NCBI RefSeq assembly: GCF_947381555.1
Contig: NZ_CANCWQ010000004.1
Location: 1 to 64,000 of the forward strand
Direction: 5' to 3'
From: Limosilactobacillus pulli
GTDB lineage: Bacteria > Bacillota > Bacilli > Lactobacillales > Lactobacillaceae
Length of the DNA: 64,000 bases
Part shown: positions 32,480-40,954 of the stretch, piece by piece
How positions within the stretch are numbered: position 1 is the first letter of the stretch
How the letters are laid out: every line of letters starts with the position of its first letter
Made by a program: the position numbers and the translations under genes
The notes under the pieces: generated by a model
Databases searched by the model: none
What the model saw: only the letters and a program-made list of their open reading frames with translations
What the model was told of the DNA's origin: nothing

Positions 32480-32508
32480 TTGACATTTTGAGGGATGCAT
32501 GATAGGGT
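32480..32508 (+). promoter_or_regulatory. str operon promoter
   Basis: TTGACA (32480-32485), then extended -10 TGA-TAGGGT (32500-32508) at 17-base spacing. Transcription would start near 32515. Confidence 0.6.
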
Positions 32509-32514
32509 ATTTAA

Positions 32515-32610
32515 GGTGCTTTTTTTAGCAACGGATTGTGTCTGTCGTTGGGGCAGATGACATGCGTCGGCGAAGGCACATAAAAGAATATCATCTGGGA
32601 ATTTTTTTAT
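32515..32610 (+). promoter_or_regulatory. Structured rpsL leader with terminator-like hairpin
   Basis: A leader of about 150 nt. It contains CAACG/CGTTG (32529-32550 region) and a long-loop helix CAGATGA (32554-32560) / TCATCTG (32591-32597) followed by GGAA and seven T. It could attenuate rpsL-rpsG. I do not recognise it as a named ribosomal leader. The rest of 32403-32667 holds nothing else I can support. Confidence 0.4.
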
Positions 32611-32667
32611 ACTCAAAAAAGAATCACCTGGATGTGTGGACTTAAAACAAGAAAGGGGTATAACTAC

Positions 32668-33081
32668 ATGCCAACCATTAACCAATTGGTACGTAAGGGC
32701 CGTAAGAGCCACAAGGGCAAGTCAAAGTCACCTGCTCTGGGTTACGTTTACAACAGTTTCAAGAAGGAAGAAATCGCTGCACCATCTCCACAAAAGCGTG
32801 GGGTTGCAACTCGTGTCGGTACGATGACGCCTAAGAAGCCTAACTCTGCTTTGCGGAAGTACGCTCGTGTTCGTTTGTCCAACCTGATCGAAGTTACTGC
32901 CTACATTCCAGGTGTTGGCCACAACCTTCAAGAACACTCAGTTGTTTTGATCCGTGGTGGTCGTGTAAAGGACCTTCCTGGGGTTCGTTACCACATCATC
33001 CGTGGTACTCTTGATACTGCCGGTGTGGAAGGCCGTATGCAAGGTCGTTCCAAGTACGGTGCCAAGAAGCCTAAGAAATAA
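32668..33081 (+). CDS. rpsL: Ribosomal protein S12
   Basis: 137 residues, decoding-centre protein of the 30S subunit. The TPKKPNSALRKYARVRL and PGVGHNLQEHSVVLIRGGRVKDLPGVRYH blocks are intact, with Lys at both positions (43 and 88 in E. coli numbering) whose change gives streptomycin resistance. An open frame reaches back to 32632, but MPTINQLVRKGR at ATG 32668 after GAAAGGGG is the family start. First gene of the str operon. Confidence 0.97.
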   Translation: MPTINQLVRKGRKSHKGKSKSPALGYVYNSFKKEEIAAPSPQKRGVATRVGTMTPKKPNSALRKYARVRLSNLIEVTAYIPGVGHNLQEHSVVLIRGGRVKDLPGVRYHIIRGTLDTAGVEGRMQGRSKYGAKKPKK

Positions 33082-33100
33082 TTAAAGGAGGGGTAAATCA

Positions 33101-33571
33101 ATGCCACGTAAAGGACATGTTGTAAAACCAGAAGTATTGCCAGATCCAATTTACAACTCAAAGCTGGTTACTAGTCTGATCAACCACTTGATGATCGACG
33201 GTAAGCGGGGTACTGCTACTAAGATTCTGTACGCTGCATTTGACCGTATCAAGGAACAAACTGGCAACGATCCAGTAGAAGTTTTCCAACAAGCTATGGA
33301 CAACGTTGAACCAGTTCTGGAAGTTAAGGCTCGCCGTATCGGTGGTTCTAACTACCAAGTTCCAATCGAAGTTCGTCCAGAACGTCGAGTAACGCTGGGC
33401 CTGCGTTGGATTGTTCAATACGCTCGTCTTCGTGGTGAACACACCATGGTTGAACGTCTGGCAGGCGAAATCATTGATGCATCCAACAACACTGGTGCTT
33501 CAATCAAGAAGAAGGAAGATACTCACCGTATGGCTGAAGCCAACCGTGCTTTTGCTCACTACCGGTGGTAA
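33101..33571 (+). CDS. rpsG: Ribosomal protein S7
   Basis: 156 residues, primary 16S rRNA binder that nucleates the 30S head. Begins MPRKGHVVKPEVLPDPIYNSKLVTSLIN and contains the VKARRIGGSNYQVPIEVRPERR hairpin; full family length. 19 bases after rpsL with AAAGGAGG upstream. A strong terminator follows, separating it from fusA. Confidence 0.97.
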   Translation: MPRKGHVVKPEVLPDPIYNSKLVTSLINHLMIDGKRGTATKILYAAFDRIKEQTGNDPVEVFQQAMDNVEPVLEVKARRIGGSNYQVPIEVRPERRVTLGLRWIVQYARLRGEHTMVERLAGEIIDASNNTGASIKKKEDTHRMAEANRAFAHYRW

Positions 33572-33613
33572 GCTTCATCGGTTGATGGCTGCTTAGTCAT
33601 CAGCTATGATGAG

Positions 33614-33653
33614 AGGGGTGACGCGGATATCGGATCGAACGTCACCCCTTTTT
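33614..33653 (+). terminator. Intrinsic terminator between rpsG and fusA
   Basis: AGGGGTGACG (33614-33623) pairs perfectly with CGTCACCCCT (33640-33649), loop of 16, then TTTTT. Confidence 0.88.
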
Positions 33654-33705
33654 CTAAAATTAATTTAAACTCGATTCTTTTATTTGGAAGGAGAAAACTT
33701 TTAAG

Positions 33706-35790
33706 ATGGCTAACAAACGTGAATACCCTCTTGAAAAGACCCGTAACATTGGGATCATGGCCCACATCGACGCTGGTAAGACCACGGCCACTGAACGGAT
33801 TCTTTACTATACTGGTAAGATTCACAAAATTGGTGAAACCCATGATGGTGCTTCCCAAATGGACTGGATGGATGAAGAAAAGGAACGTGGTATTACGATC
33901 ACGTCCGCTGCCACTACGGCCGTTTGGAAAGACTACCGGATCAACATCATCGACACCCCAGGTCACGTTGACTTCACTGTCGAAGTTGAACGTTCGCTGC
34001 GTGTCCTTGATGGTGCCGTAACGGTTTTGGATGCTCAAGCCGGTGTTGAACCTCAAACTGAAACCGTTTGGCGTCAAGCCGACGACTTTGATGTTCCACG
34101 AATCGTCTTTGCCAACAAGATGGACAAGATGGGTGCCGACTTTGACTACTCTGTTCAAACGATCAAGGACCGTCTGAACGTTACGCCACTGCCAATCCAA
34201 ATGCCAATTGGTGCGGAAGACGACTTCATCGGTGTTATCGACCTGGTTAAGATGGTTGCTTACGTTTACGATGAAGATGCTGAAGGTAAGAACTGGGATA
34301 CGGTTGAAATTCCTGCTGACCTGAAGGATGAAGCAGAATCTCGTCATGATGCTCTGCTGGAAACGCTGGCTGACGTTGATGACAACATCATGGAAAAGTA
34401 CCTTGGTGGTGAAGAACTTTCTGTTGAAGAAATCAAGGCTGCTATCCGTAAGGCTACTCTGTCTGAAGAACTGTTCCCGGTTCTGGCAGGTTCTGCCTAC
34501 AAGGATAAGGGTATCCAAATGATGCTGGACGCGGTTATCGACTACCTGCCATCTCCACTGGATGTTAAGCCATTCGAAGCTACTGATGAAAATGGTGAAA
34601 AGGTTGAACTGACTGCCGGTGACGACAAGCCATTTGCCGCTTTGGCATTTAAGATCGCTACTGACCCATTTGTTGGTCGTCTGACGTTCCTGCGTGTCTA
34701 CACTGGTTCTCTGCAATCCGGTTCCTACGTTCTGAACGCAACCAAGGGCAAGCGTGAACGTGTTGGTCGTCTGCTGCAAATGCACTCCAACCAACAACAC
34801 GAAATTCCTGAAGTGTTCTCAGGTGATATCGCAGCTGCTATCGGTCTGAAGAACACCACTACTGGTGACTCACTGACTGATCCAGATCACCCACTGCAAC
34901 TTGAATCCATGGACTTTCCAGAACCAGTTATCCAGGTTTCTGTTGAACCTAAGTCCAAGGCTGACCAAGACAAGATGGACAAGGGTCTGCAAAAGCTGGC
35001 TGAAGAAGACCCAACCTTCAAGGCTGAAACCAACCCTGAAACTGGTGAAACGCTGATTGCCGGGATGGGTGAATTGCACCTGGACATCATTGTTGAACGT
35101 CTGCGTCGTGAATTCCACGCCGAAGTTACTGTTGGTAAGCCACAAGTTTCCTACCGTGAAGCATTTACGACGCCAGCTTCTGCGCAAGGTAAGTTCGTTC
35201 GTCAATCCGGTGGTAAGGGTCAATACGGTGACGTTTGGATCGAATTTACGCCACTTGAAGAAGGTGCCGGCTTCGAATTCGAAGATGCCATTGTCGGTGG
35301 TGTTGTTCCTCGCGAATACATTCCAGCCGTTGAACAAGGTCTGAAGGAAGCTATGCAAAACGGTGTGCTGGCCGGTTACCCACTGGTTGACTTGAAGGCT
35401 AAGCTTTATGATGGTAGTTACCACGAAGTCGACTCTTCTGAAGCCGCATTTAAGGTTGCCGCTTCTCTGGCTCTTAAGAACGCTGCTAAGAAGGCCAACC
35501 CAGTTATCCTTGAACCAATCATGAAGGTTGACATTGTTGTTCCACAAGACAACATGGGTGACGTTATGGGTCAAGTAACTGCTCGTCGTGGTACGATCGA
35601 TGGTATGGAAGAACGTGGCAATGCCCAAGAAATCCACTCCTTCGTTCCACTGTCAGAAATGTTTGGTTACGCAACGGCTCTGCGTTCCGCAACGCAAGGT
35701 CGTGGTACCTTCACGATGACGTTCGACCACTACTCTGCAGTTCCAAAGAGCGTGCAAGAAGACATCATCAAGAAGAACGGTAAGGAATAG
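33706..35790 (+). CDS. fusA: Elongation factor G
   Basis: A 694-residue translocation GTPase, also acting with RRF in ribosome recycling. G1 is AHIDAGKTT, G2 RGITITSA, G3 DTPGHVDF, G4 NKMD. Domains II-V follow at normal length; domain IV has the GGKGQYGDVWIEF region. ATG follows GGAAGGAG. Codon use is extremely biased. Because a strong terminator precedes it, it needs its own promoter or partial read-through; I could not place a convincing promoter in 33654-33690. Confidence 0.97.
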   Translation: MANKREYPLEKTRNIGIMAHIDAGKTTATERILYYTGKIHKIGETHDGASQMDWMDEEKERGITITSAATTAVWKDYRINIIDTPGHVDFTVEVERSLRVLDGAVTVLDAQAGVEPQTETVWRQADDFDVPRIVFANKMDKMGADFDYSVQTIKDRLNVTPLPIQMPIGAEDDFIGVIDLVKMVAYVYDEDAEGKNWDTVEIPADLKDEAESRHDALLETLADVDDNIMEKYLGGEELSVEEIKAAIRKATLSEELFPVLAGSAYKDKGIQMMLDAVIDYLPSPLDVKPFEATDENGEKVELTAGDDKPFAALAFKIATDPFVGRLTFLRVYTGSLQSGSYVLNATKGKRERVGRLLQMHSNQQHEIPEVFSGDIAAAIGLKNTTTGDSLTDPDHPLQLESMDFPEPVIQVSVEPKSKADQDKMDKGLQKLAEEDPTFKAETNPETGETLIAGMGELHLDIIVERLRREFHAEVTVGKPQVSYREAFTTPASAQGKFVRQSGGKGQYGDVWIEFTPLEEGAGFEFEDAIVGGVVPREYIPAVEQGLKEAMQNGVLAGYPLVDLKAKLYDGSYHEVDSSEAAFKVAASLALKNAAKKANPVILEPIMKVDIVVPQDNMGDVMGQVTARRGTIDGMEERGNAQEIHSFVPLSEMFGYATALRSATQGRGTFTMTFDHYSAVPKSVQEDIIKKNGKE

Positions 35791-35808
35791 TTAACCTATT
35801 CAAAGCCT

Positions 35809-35844
35809 AAAAGCTCATCTGCTTTAAGCAGATGGGCTTTTTTA
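35809..35844 (+). terminator. Terminator of fusA
   Basis: AAAAGCTCATCTGCTT (35809-35824) pairs with AAGCAGATGGGCTTTT (35826-35841), followed by further T. Confidence 0.92.
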
Positions 35845-35967
35845 CGATTTAAAGATTTTTTCTTCTATTATGTAATAGTCAAAGGTAATCGTCTTGTCAT
35901 GAATTAGAATTATTTTGGCGATTGAGAGGGTAACGCCAGAAAAAATTGAGATTTTTTCGAAAAAGAC

Positions 35968-36064
35968 TCGACAAGCCTTAAAAGACGTGGGATAATACTC
36001 GGCAGACTGTTGCCATTCAGTCGTTCACTGTTTGTCGTCACTACAACATTTCGACTGAATTTTT
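35968..36064 (+). promoter_or_regulatory. Distal promoter and terminator-like hairpin upstream of the S10 operon
   Basis: TCGACA (35968-35973), 17-base spacer, GATAAT (35991-35996); transcription would start near 36003. Then ATTCAGTCG (36015-36023) pairs perfectly with CGACTGAAT (36052-36060), loop 28, followed by TTTT. This could make a short RNA of about 60 nt or attenuate the S10 operon. The remaining parts of the 35845-36138 stretch show only AT-rich sequence. Confidence 0.45.
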
Positions 36065-36138
36065 GCGCCGCATTTGCGTCAAAAGATTTTTCAGGAATGT
36101 TACAAATCTGATCATCAAGAATAAATTCAAAAAAAACC

Positions 36139-36167
36139 TTGATACGACGGCAATTCTTTAGTATTAT
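36139..36167 (+). promoter_or_regulatory. Proximal S10 operon promoter
   Basis: TTGATA (36139-36144), 17-base spacer, TATTAT (36162-36167), start near 36174. Confidence 0.75.
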
Positions 36168-36173
36168 GGATAA

Positions 36174-36330
36174 GTGCTTGAGCTTAGAAACAGGGATTTT
36201 AAAGCCCTGGGGTTCAGCCAATCAGTGAAAGCTGTGATGTGGAAGGTTGCGACACACCCGGCCGCTTTGCCATAGGGCGTGGCGGTAATTTCCACGGAGC
36301 TAGTCAAATTTTAAATCTGACGAAGGAGGG
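36174..36330 (+). promoter_or_regulatory. S10 operon leader RNA
   Basis: A GC-rich leader of about 160 nt in an AT-rich gap. GTGGAA (36239-36244) pairs with TTCCAC (36290-36295) and encloses the GGTTGCGACACACCCGG block and a CCGC...GCGG hairpin. From memory this block is conserved ahead of rpsJ in Bacilli; I infer a ribosomal-protein autoregulatory leader without knowing the ligand. Confidence 0.55.
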
Positions 36331-36336
36331 AATAAA

Positions 36337-36645
36337 ATGGCAAAACAAAAGATTCGCATTCGTTTAAAGGCTTACGAACACCGCGTACTTGACGAATCTG
36401 CAGACAAGATCGTTAACACCGCTAAGCGGACCGGTGCTCAGGTTTCAGGCCCAATTCCGTTGCCAACTGAACGGACTCTGTACACGGTGATTCGTTCACC
36501 ACACAAGTTCAAGAAGTCTCGGGAACAATTCGAAATGCGTACGCACAAGCGTCTGATCGACATCATCGACCCAACCCCTAAGACGGTTGACTCTCTGATG
36601 AAGCTTGATCTGCCAAGTGGCGTTGACATTGAAATTAAACTGTAA
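36337..36645 (+). CDS. rpsJ: Ribosomal protein S10
   Basis: 102 residues, 30S head protein that also acts as NusE in antitermination. Begins MAKQKIRIRLKAYEHRVLDESADKIV and has the GPIPLPTERTLYTVIRSPHKFKKSREQFEMRTHKR loop. Full length. First gene of the S10 operon, with AAGGAGG at spacing about eight. Confidence 0.97.
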   Translation: MAKQKIRIRLKAYEHRVLDESADKIVNTAKRTGAQVSGPIPLPTERTLYTVIRSPHKFKKSREQFEMRTHKRLIDIIDPTPKTVDSLMKLDLPSGVDIEIKL

Positions 36646-36684
36646 TTAAACAAAAATAAAAACAAATAAATTGGAGGTGTACTC

Positions 36685-37344
36685 ATGACCAAAGGAATCT
36701 TAGGCAAGAAGGTCGGGATGACGCAAGTTTTCGCTGACAACGGTGAATTGGTTCCAGTTACGGTAATCGACGTAACGCCAAACGTTGTTATGCAAGTTAA
36801 GACCGTTGAAAACGATGGCTACAGTGCCGTTCAACTTGGTTTTGACGACAAGCGCGAAATCTTAAGCAACAAGCCCGAACAAGGTCATGCAGCAAAAGCA
36901 AACACGACCCCTAAGCGCTTCATCGGTGAAATCCGCGACGCTGAACTGGGGGACGACATTAAAGTCGGTGACGAAGTTAAGGCAGACATTTTCGCGGAAG
37001 GCGAAACTGTTGATGTAACGGGTATCACTAAGGGTCATGGTTACCAAGGTAACATCCACAAGGACGGCCAACGTCGTGGACCTATGGCTCACGGTTCTCG
37101 TTACCACCGTCGTCCAGGTTCGTTGGGTGCCATCATCAACCACGTCTTCAAGGGTAAGGCATTGCCAGGCCGCATGGGTGGCAACACGGTTACTATGCAA
37201 CACCTGAAGGTTGTTAAGGTTGACTTGGAAAACAACGTACTGCTGATCAAGGGTAACGTTCCAGGTGCCAACAAGTCCTACGTTACGATTAAGAACTCTG
37301 TGAAGGCCAACACCAAGAAGAGCCTGAGCAAGCAACACAACTAA
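36685..37344 (+). CDS. rplC: Ribosomal protein L3
   Basis: 219 residues, an early 23S rRNA-binding assembly protein near the peptidyl-transferase centre. TKGILGKKVGMTQVF start, then GITKGHGYQGNIHKDGQRRGPMAHGSRYHRRPGS, which holds the central extension reaching the catalytic centre. 39 bases after rpsJ, GGAGGTG upstream. Confidence 0.97.
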   Translation: MTKGILGKKVGMTQVFADNGELVPVTVIDVTPNVVMQVKTVENDGYSAVQLGFDDKREILSNKPEQGHAAKANTTPKRFIGEIRDAELGDDIKVGDEVKADIFAEGETVDVTGITKGHGYQGNIHKDGQRRGPMAHGSRYHRRPGSLGAIINHVFKGKALPGRMGGNTVTMQHLKVVKVDLENNVLLIKGNVPGANKSYVTIKNSVKANTKKSLSKQHN

Positions 37345-37366
37345 TCAGAAGGGAGGAAGAAAGTAA

Positions 37367-37990
37367 ATGACAAGCGTTGCATTATTTAAGCAAGACGGTA
37401 GCCAAAACGGCACCATCGAATTGAACGCAGACATCTTCGGTATTGAACCAAACGAAAATGCTGAATACGAAGCCATCCTGCGTCAACGCGCATCCATGCG
37501 TCAAGGTACTCACGCCGTTAAGAACCGTTCCGCAGTTCGCGGTGGTGGTAAGAAGCCATGGCGTCAAAAGGGTACGGGTCGTGCTCGGCAAGGCTCCATC
37601 CGTGCACCACAATTCCGTGGTGGTGGTATCGTCTTCGGACCTACTCCACGTTCCTACAACTTCAACCTGCCACGCAAGGTTCGTCAACTGGCTATCAAGT
37701 CAGCTCTGTCCCAAAAGGTTGCTGATGAAAAGTTTGTCGTAGTTGAATCCATCAACTTCGACGCACCAAAGACGAAGGAATTTGCCAGCGTTATGAACAA
37801 CCTGAAGGTTTCTGAAAAAGTCCTGGTCGTTGTTTCTGACGAAGACAAGAACGCTGCTCTGTCTGGTCGCAACCTGGTTAACACCACGGTCGTAACTCCA
37901 GCCGGCGTTAACATTCTGAACGTCGTTGACAGTCAAAAGATTGTCATCACGAAGTCAGCCCTTTCTCAAGTAGAGGAGGTGCTCGCATAA
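37367..37990 (+). CDS. rplD: Ribosomal protein L4
   Basis: 207 residues, lining the peptide exit tunnel and in several bacteria the autoregulator of this operon. The tunnel loop (KKPWRQKGTGRARQGSIRAPQ) is intact, with no change that would suggest macrolide resistance. The stop codon overlaps the rplW start by one base. Confidence 0.97.
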   Translation: MTSVALFKQDGSQNGTIELNADIFGIEPNENAEYEAILRQRASMRQGTHAVKNRSAVRGGGKKPWRQKGTGRARQGSIRAPQFRGGGIVFGPTPRSYNFNLPRKVRQLAIKSALSQKVADEKFVVVESINFDAPKTKEFASVMNNLKVSEKVLVVVSDEDKNAALSGRNLVNTTVVTPAGVNILNVVDSQKIVITKSALSQVEEVLA

Positions 37991-38283
37991 TGGAAGCACG
38001 CGATATCATTTTGCGCCCAGTTATCACTGAAGCATCAACCGCAGTGATGGACGAAAAGCGCTACACGTTTGACGTTGACTTGCGCGCTACTAAGACGCAA
38101 GTTAAGAACGCCGTAGAAGAAATTTTTGACGTTAAGGTCGTTAAGGTTAACATCATGAACCTGAAGGGCAAGAAGAAGCGTCAAGGCCGTTACGTTGGCT
38201 ACACTAAGCGTCGCCGCAAGGCCATCGTTACTCTGTCAGCTGATTCCAAGGAAATCAAGCTGTTCGGTGACGACAACGAATAA
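37990..38283 (+). CDS. rplW: Ribosomal protein L23
   Basis: 97 residues, at the tunnel exit, docking site for trigger factor and SRP. RDIILRPVITEAST opening and NAVEEIFDVKVVKVNIMNLKGKKKR core are typical. ATG 37990 within TAATG, so translation is coupled to rplD; AGAGGAGGT lies in the rplD end. Confidence 0.97.
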   Translation: MEARDIILRPVITEASTAVMDEKRYTFDVDLRATKTQVKNAVEEIFDVKVVKVNIMNLKGKKKRQGRYVGYTKRRRKAIVTLSADSKEIKLFGDDNE

Positions 38284-38306
38284 ATTCTAGATAGGAGGAA
38301 AACACA

Positions 38307-39155
38307 GTGGGAATTCGCAAATACAAGGGTACCACTAATGGTCGCCGTAATATGACCGGATTCGACTTCGCTGAAATCACGAAGACGACCCCGGAAAAGT
38401 CTTTGCTGGCACCATTAAAGCACACCGCTGGTCGTAACAACTACGGTCATATGACTGTTCGTCACCGTGGTGGCGGTACGAAGCGTCAATACCGGATCAT
38501 CGACTTCAAGCGGATCAAGGACAACGTTCCTGCAACCGTTAAGGCTATCGAATATGATCCAAACCGTACTGCTAACATCGCTCTGCTGGTTTATGCAGAT
38601 GGTGTTAAGTCATACATCCTGGCTCCTAAGGGCTTGAAGGTTGGTATGCAAGTTCAATCTGGTCCAGATGCCGACATCAAGGTTGGTAACGCACTGCCAT
38701 TGAAGAACATTCCAGTTGGTACTGTTATTCACAACATCGAACTGAAGCCAGGCAAGGGTGGTCAAATCGCCCGTTCTGCAGGTGCTTCCGCACAACTGCT
38801 TGGTAAGGAAAGTGACAAGTACGTTCTGGTTCGTCTGGCTTCTGGTGAAGTTCGTATGATCCTGGCTGCTTGCCGTGCTACGATCGGTGTTGTCGGTAAC
38901 GACGAACACGCCCTGATCATCAAAGGTAAGGCTGGTCGTACTCGTTACGCAGGTCAACGTCCACACGTTCGTGGTTCTGTTATGAACCCTAACGATCACC
39001 CACATGGTGGTGGTGAAGGTAAGGCTCCAGTTGGTTTGCCATCTCCTCTGTCTCCATGGGGTAAGAAGACTGTTGGTAAGAAGACTCGCTCACACAAGGC
39101 TCGTTCGAACAAGTTCATCGTTCGCGGTCGCAAGCGTGGTCCACACACTCGTTAA
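38307..39155 (+). CDS. rplB: Ribosomal protein L2
   Basis: 282 residues; needed for subunit association and peptidyl transfer. Contains the RNNYGHMTVRHRGGGTKRQYR block and the conserved GSVMNPNDHPHGGGEGKAP loop with the functional His. GTG start at 38307, preceded by AGGAGG. C-terminal KARSNKFIVRGRKRGPHTR extension is normal for Firmicutes. Confidence 0.97.
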   Translation: MGIRKYKGTTNGRRNMTGFDFAEITKTTPEKSLLAPLKHTAGRNNYGHMTVRHRGGGTKRQYRIIDFKRIKDNVPATVKAIEYDPNRTANIALLVYADGVKSYILAPKGLKVGMQVQSGPDADIKVGNALPLKNIPVGTVIHNIELKPGKGGQIARSAGASAQLLGKESDKYVLVRLASGEVRMILAACRATIGVVGNDEHALIIKGKAGRTRYAGQRPHVRGSVMNPNDHPHGGGEGKAPVGLPSPLSPWGKKTVGKKTRSHKARSNKFIVRGRKRGPHTR

Positions 39156-39195
39156 TGAGTAACAAATAGCTAATTACCCGAGAGGAGGTACAACA

Positions 39196-39477
39196 ATGGG
39201 TCGTAGTTTAAAGAAGGGACCTTTCGCCGACGCTTCTTTGTTGAAGAAGGTTGACGCACAAAAGGATAACGAAAAGAAGACGGTTATTAAGACCTGGTCA
39301 CGCCGTTCCACGATTTACCCAAGCTTCATTGGTTACACTTTCGCAGTTTACGATGGTCGTAAGCACGTACCAGTTTACGTACAAGAAGACATGGTAGGCC
39401 ACAAGCTGGGTGAATTCGTACCAACGCGGACTTTCCGTGGTCACGCCGGTGATGACAAGAAGACGGGCAAGAAGTAA
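39196..39477 (+). CDS. rpsS: Ribosomal protein S19
   Basis: 93 residues, 30S head, A-site tRNA contact. GRSLKKGPFADASLLKKV start and GHKLGEFVPTRTFRGH signature. GAGAGGAGG upstream. Confidence 0.97.
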   Translation: MGRSLKKGPFADASLLKKVDAQKDNEKKTVIKTWSRRSTIYPSFIGYTFAVYDGRKHVPVYVQEDMVGHKLGEFVPTRTFRGHAGDDKKTGKK

Positions 39478-39493
39478 GGAGGAAATTTGATCA

Positions 39494-39841
39494 ATGGCTG
39501 AAAACATTACGTCAGCTAAGGCAACGGCCAAGATGGTCCGGGTTTCCGCTCGCAAGGTTCGTCTGGTTCTTGACACCATTCGCAACAAGAGCGTTGCCGA
39601 AGCATTTGCTATTCTGAAGTTCACTCCAAATGGTGCTGCTTCAGACGTCGAAAAAGTATTGAAATCTGCAGTTGCTAACGCCGAAAACAACTTTGACTTG
39701 GATCGGGCTTCATTGGTAGTTAGCGAAGCCTTTGCAAACGAAGGACCAACCCTGAAGCGGTTCCGTCCACGTGCCAAAGGTTCAGCTTCTCCAATCAACA
39801 AGCGGACCAGCCACATTACGGTTGTTGTAACTGAAAAGTAG
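39494..39841 (+). CDS. rplV: Ribosomal protein L22
   Basis: 115 residues, with the hairpin that reaches into the exit tunnel (LKRFRPRAKGSASPINKRTSHITVVV). The hairpin shows no insertion or deletion of the kind known from macrolide resistance. AAGGAGG lies over the end of rpsS. Confidence 0.97.
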   Translation: MAENITSAKATAKMVRVSARKVRLVLDTIRNKSVAEAFAILKFTPNGAASDVEKVLKSAVANAENNFDLDRASLVVSEAFANEGPTLKRFRPRAKGSASPINKRTSHITVVVTEK

Positions 39842-39852
39842 GAGGGATAATA

Positions 39853-40506
39853 GTGGGTCAAAAGATTAATCCTAATGGTTTCCGTGTTGGGGTCATTCGC
39901 GACTGGACTGCTAAGTGGTACGCAGAAAAAGACTACGCTGCTTACCTGAGCGAAGACCTTCGGATCCGTAAGTACATTGAAAAGCGACTTGCTGACGCCT
40001 CTGTTTCAACTATCGAAATTGAACGTGCTGCTAACCGCGTAAACGTATCAATTCACACTGCCAAGCCAGGTATGGTTATCGGTAAGGGTGGTTCTGAAGT
40101 TGAAGCACTCCGCAAGGAACTTAACGCCTTGACTGGCAAGCGCGTCCACATCAACGTGGTTGAAATCAAGAAGCCAGACCTGGACGCACACCTGGTTGGC
40201 GTAAGCGTCGCAGAACAGCTTGAAGCTCGTGTTGCCTTCCGTCGTGCTATGCGTGGTGCCATCCAACGTGCTATGCGTGCCGGCGCAAAGGGTATCAAGG
40301 TTCAAGTTGCTGGTCGTTTGAATGGTGCCGACATGTCTCGGATCGAATCATACTCCGAAGGCACTGTTCCACTGCACACTCTGCGTGCCGACATCGACTA
40401 CTCATGGGATGAAGCACGGACTACGTACGGTGCGCTGGGTATCAAGACTTGGATCTACCGTGGCGAAGTTTTGCCAGAGAAGCAAGCAAACAAAAACACT
40501 AAGTAA
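39853..40506 (+). CDS. rpsC: Ribosomal protein S3
   Basis: 217 residues, mRNA entry site and helicase activity. GQKINPNGFRVG start, KH domain with PGMVIGKGGSEVEALRKEL, and C-terminal GTVPLHTLRADIDY. GTG start at 39853, 11 bases after rplV, with AGGAGG over the rplV stop. Confidence 0.97.
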   Translation: MGQKINPNGFRVGVIRDWTAKWYAEKDYAAYLSEDLRIRKYIEKRLADASVSTIEIERAANRVNVSIHTAKPGMVIGKGGSEVEALRKELNALTGKRVHINVVEIKKPDLDAHLVGVSVAEQLEARVAFRRAMRGAIQRAMRAGAKGIKVQVAGRLNGADMSRIESYSEGTVPLHTLRADIDYSWDEARTTYGALGIKTWIYRGEVLPEKQANKNTK

Positions 40507-40522
40507 GGAGGGGAAATAAAAC

Positions 40523-40954
40523 ATGCTAGTACCTAAGCGAGTAAAGCACCGCAAGGTTCAACGTGGCCACATGCGTGGTGAAGCCAAGGGTGGCAAGAAC
40601 GTAACGTTTGGTGAATTTGGTCTGAAGGCTCTGGATTCCCACTGGATCTCCAACCGTCAAATTGAAGCCGGCCGTATTGCTATTACGCGTCACATGAAGC
40701 GTGGTGGTAAGGTTTGGATCAAGATTTTCCCTCACCTTTCCTACACTAGCAAAGGTGTTGGTGTCCGGATGGGTAATGGTAAGGGTGCTCCTGAAGGCTG
40801 GGTAGCCCCAGTTAAGCGCGGCAAGATTCTGTACGAGGTTGCCGGCGTGCCTGAAGACGTTGCCCGCGAAGCCCTGCGCTTGGCCGGCAGCAAGATGCCA
40901 GTTCGCACTAAGATCGTAAAGCGTGAGGAAGGTGGACAATCTAATGAAGACTAA
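40523..40954 (+). CDS. rplP: Ribosomal protein L16
   Basis: 143 residues, binds near the A-site tRNA elbow. MLVPKRVKHRKVQRGHMRGEAKGG start and VRMGNGKGAPEGWVAPVKRG signature. Its end overlaps rpmC by 11 bases. Confidence 0.97.
   Translation: MLVPKRVKHRKVQRGHMRGEAKGGKNVTFGEFGLKALDSHWISNRQIEAGRIAITRHMKRGGKVWIKIFPHLSYTSKGVGVRMGNGKGAPEGWVAPVKRGKILYEVAGVPEDVAREALRLAGSKMPVRTKIVKREEGGQSNED

Noticed and set aside
32455..32712. 85-codon minus-strand frame before rpsL
   Set aside because: Overlaps the rpsL leader and start; no homology or ribosome site.
33604..34800. 398-codon open frame on the minus strand across fusA
   Set aside because: Lies opposite fusA and its preceding terminator; long antisense frames are a by-product of the very strong codon bias there. 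The protein resembles nothing and has no ribosome site.
34870..35637. 255-codon minus-strand frame inside fusA
   Set aside because: Same explanation; composition is that of reversed fusA codons.
35910..36221. 103-codon minus-strand frame in the fusA-rpsJ gap
   Set aside because: Covers both S10 promoters and leader, has no ribosome site, and the plus-strand signals explain the region better.
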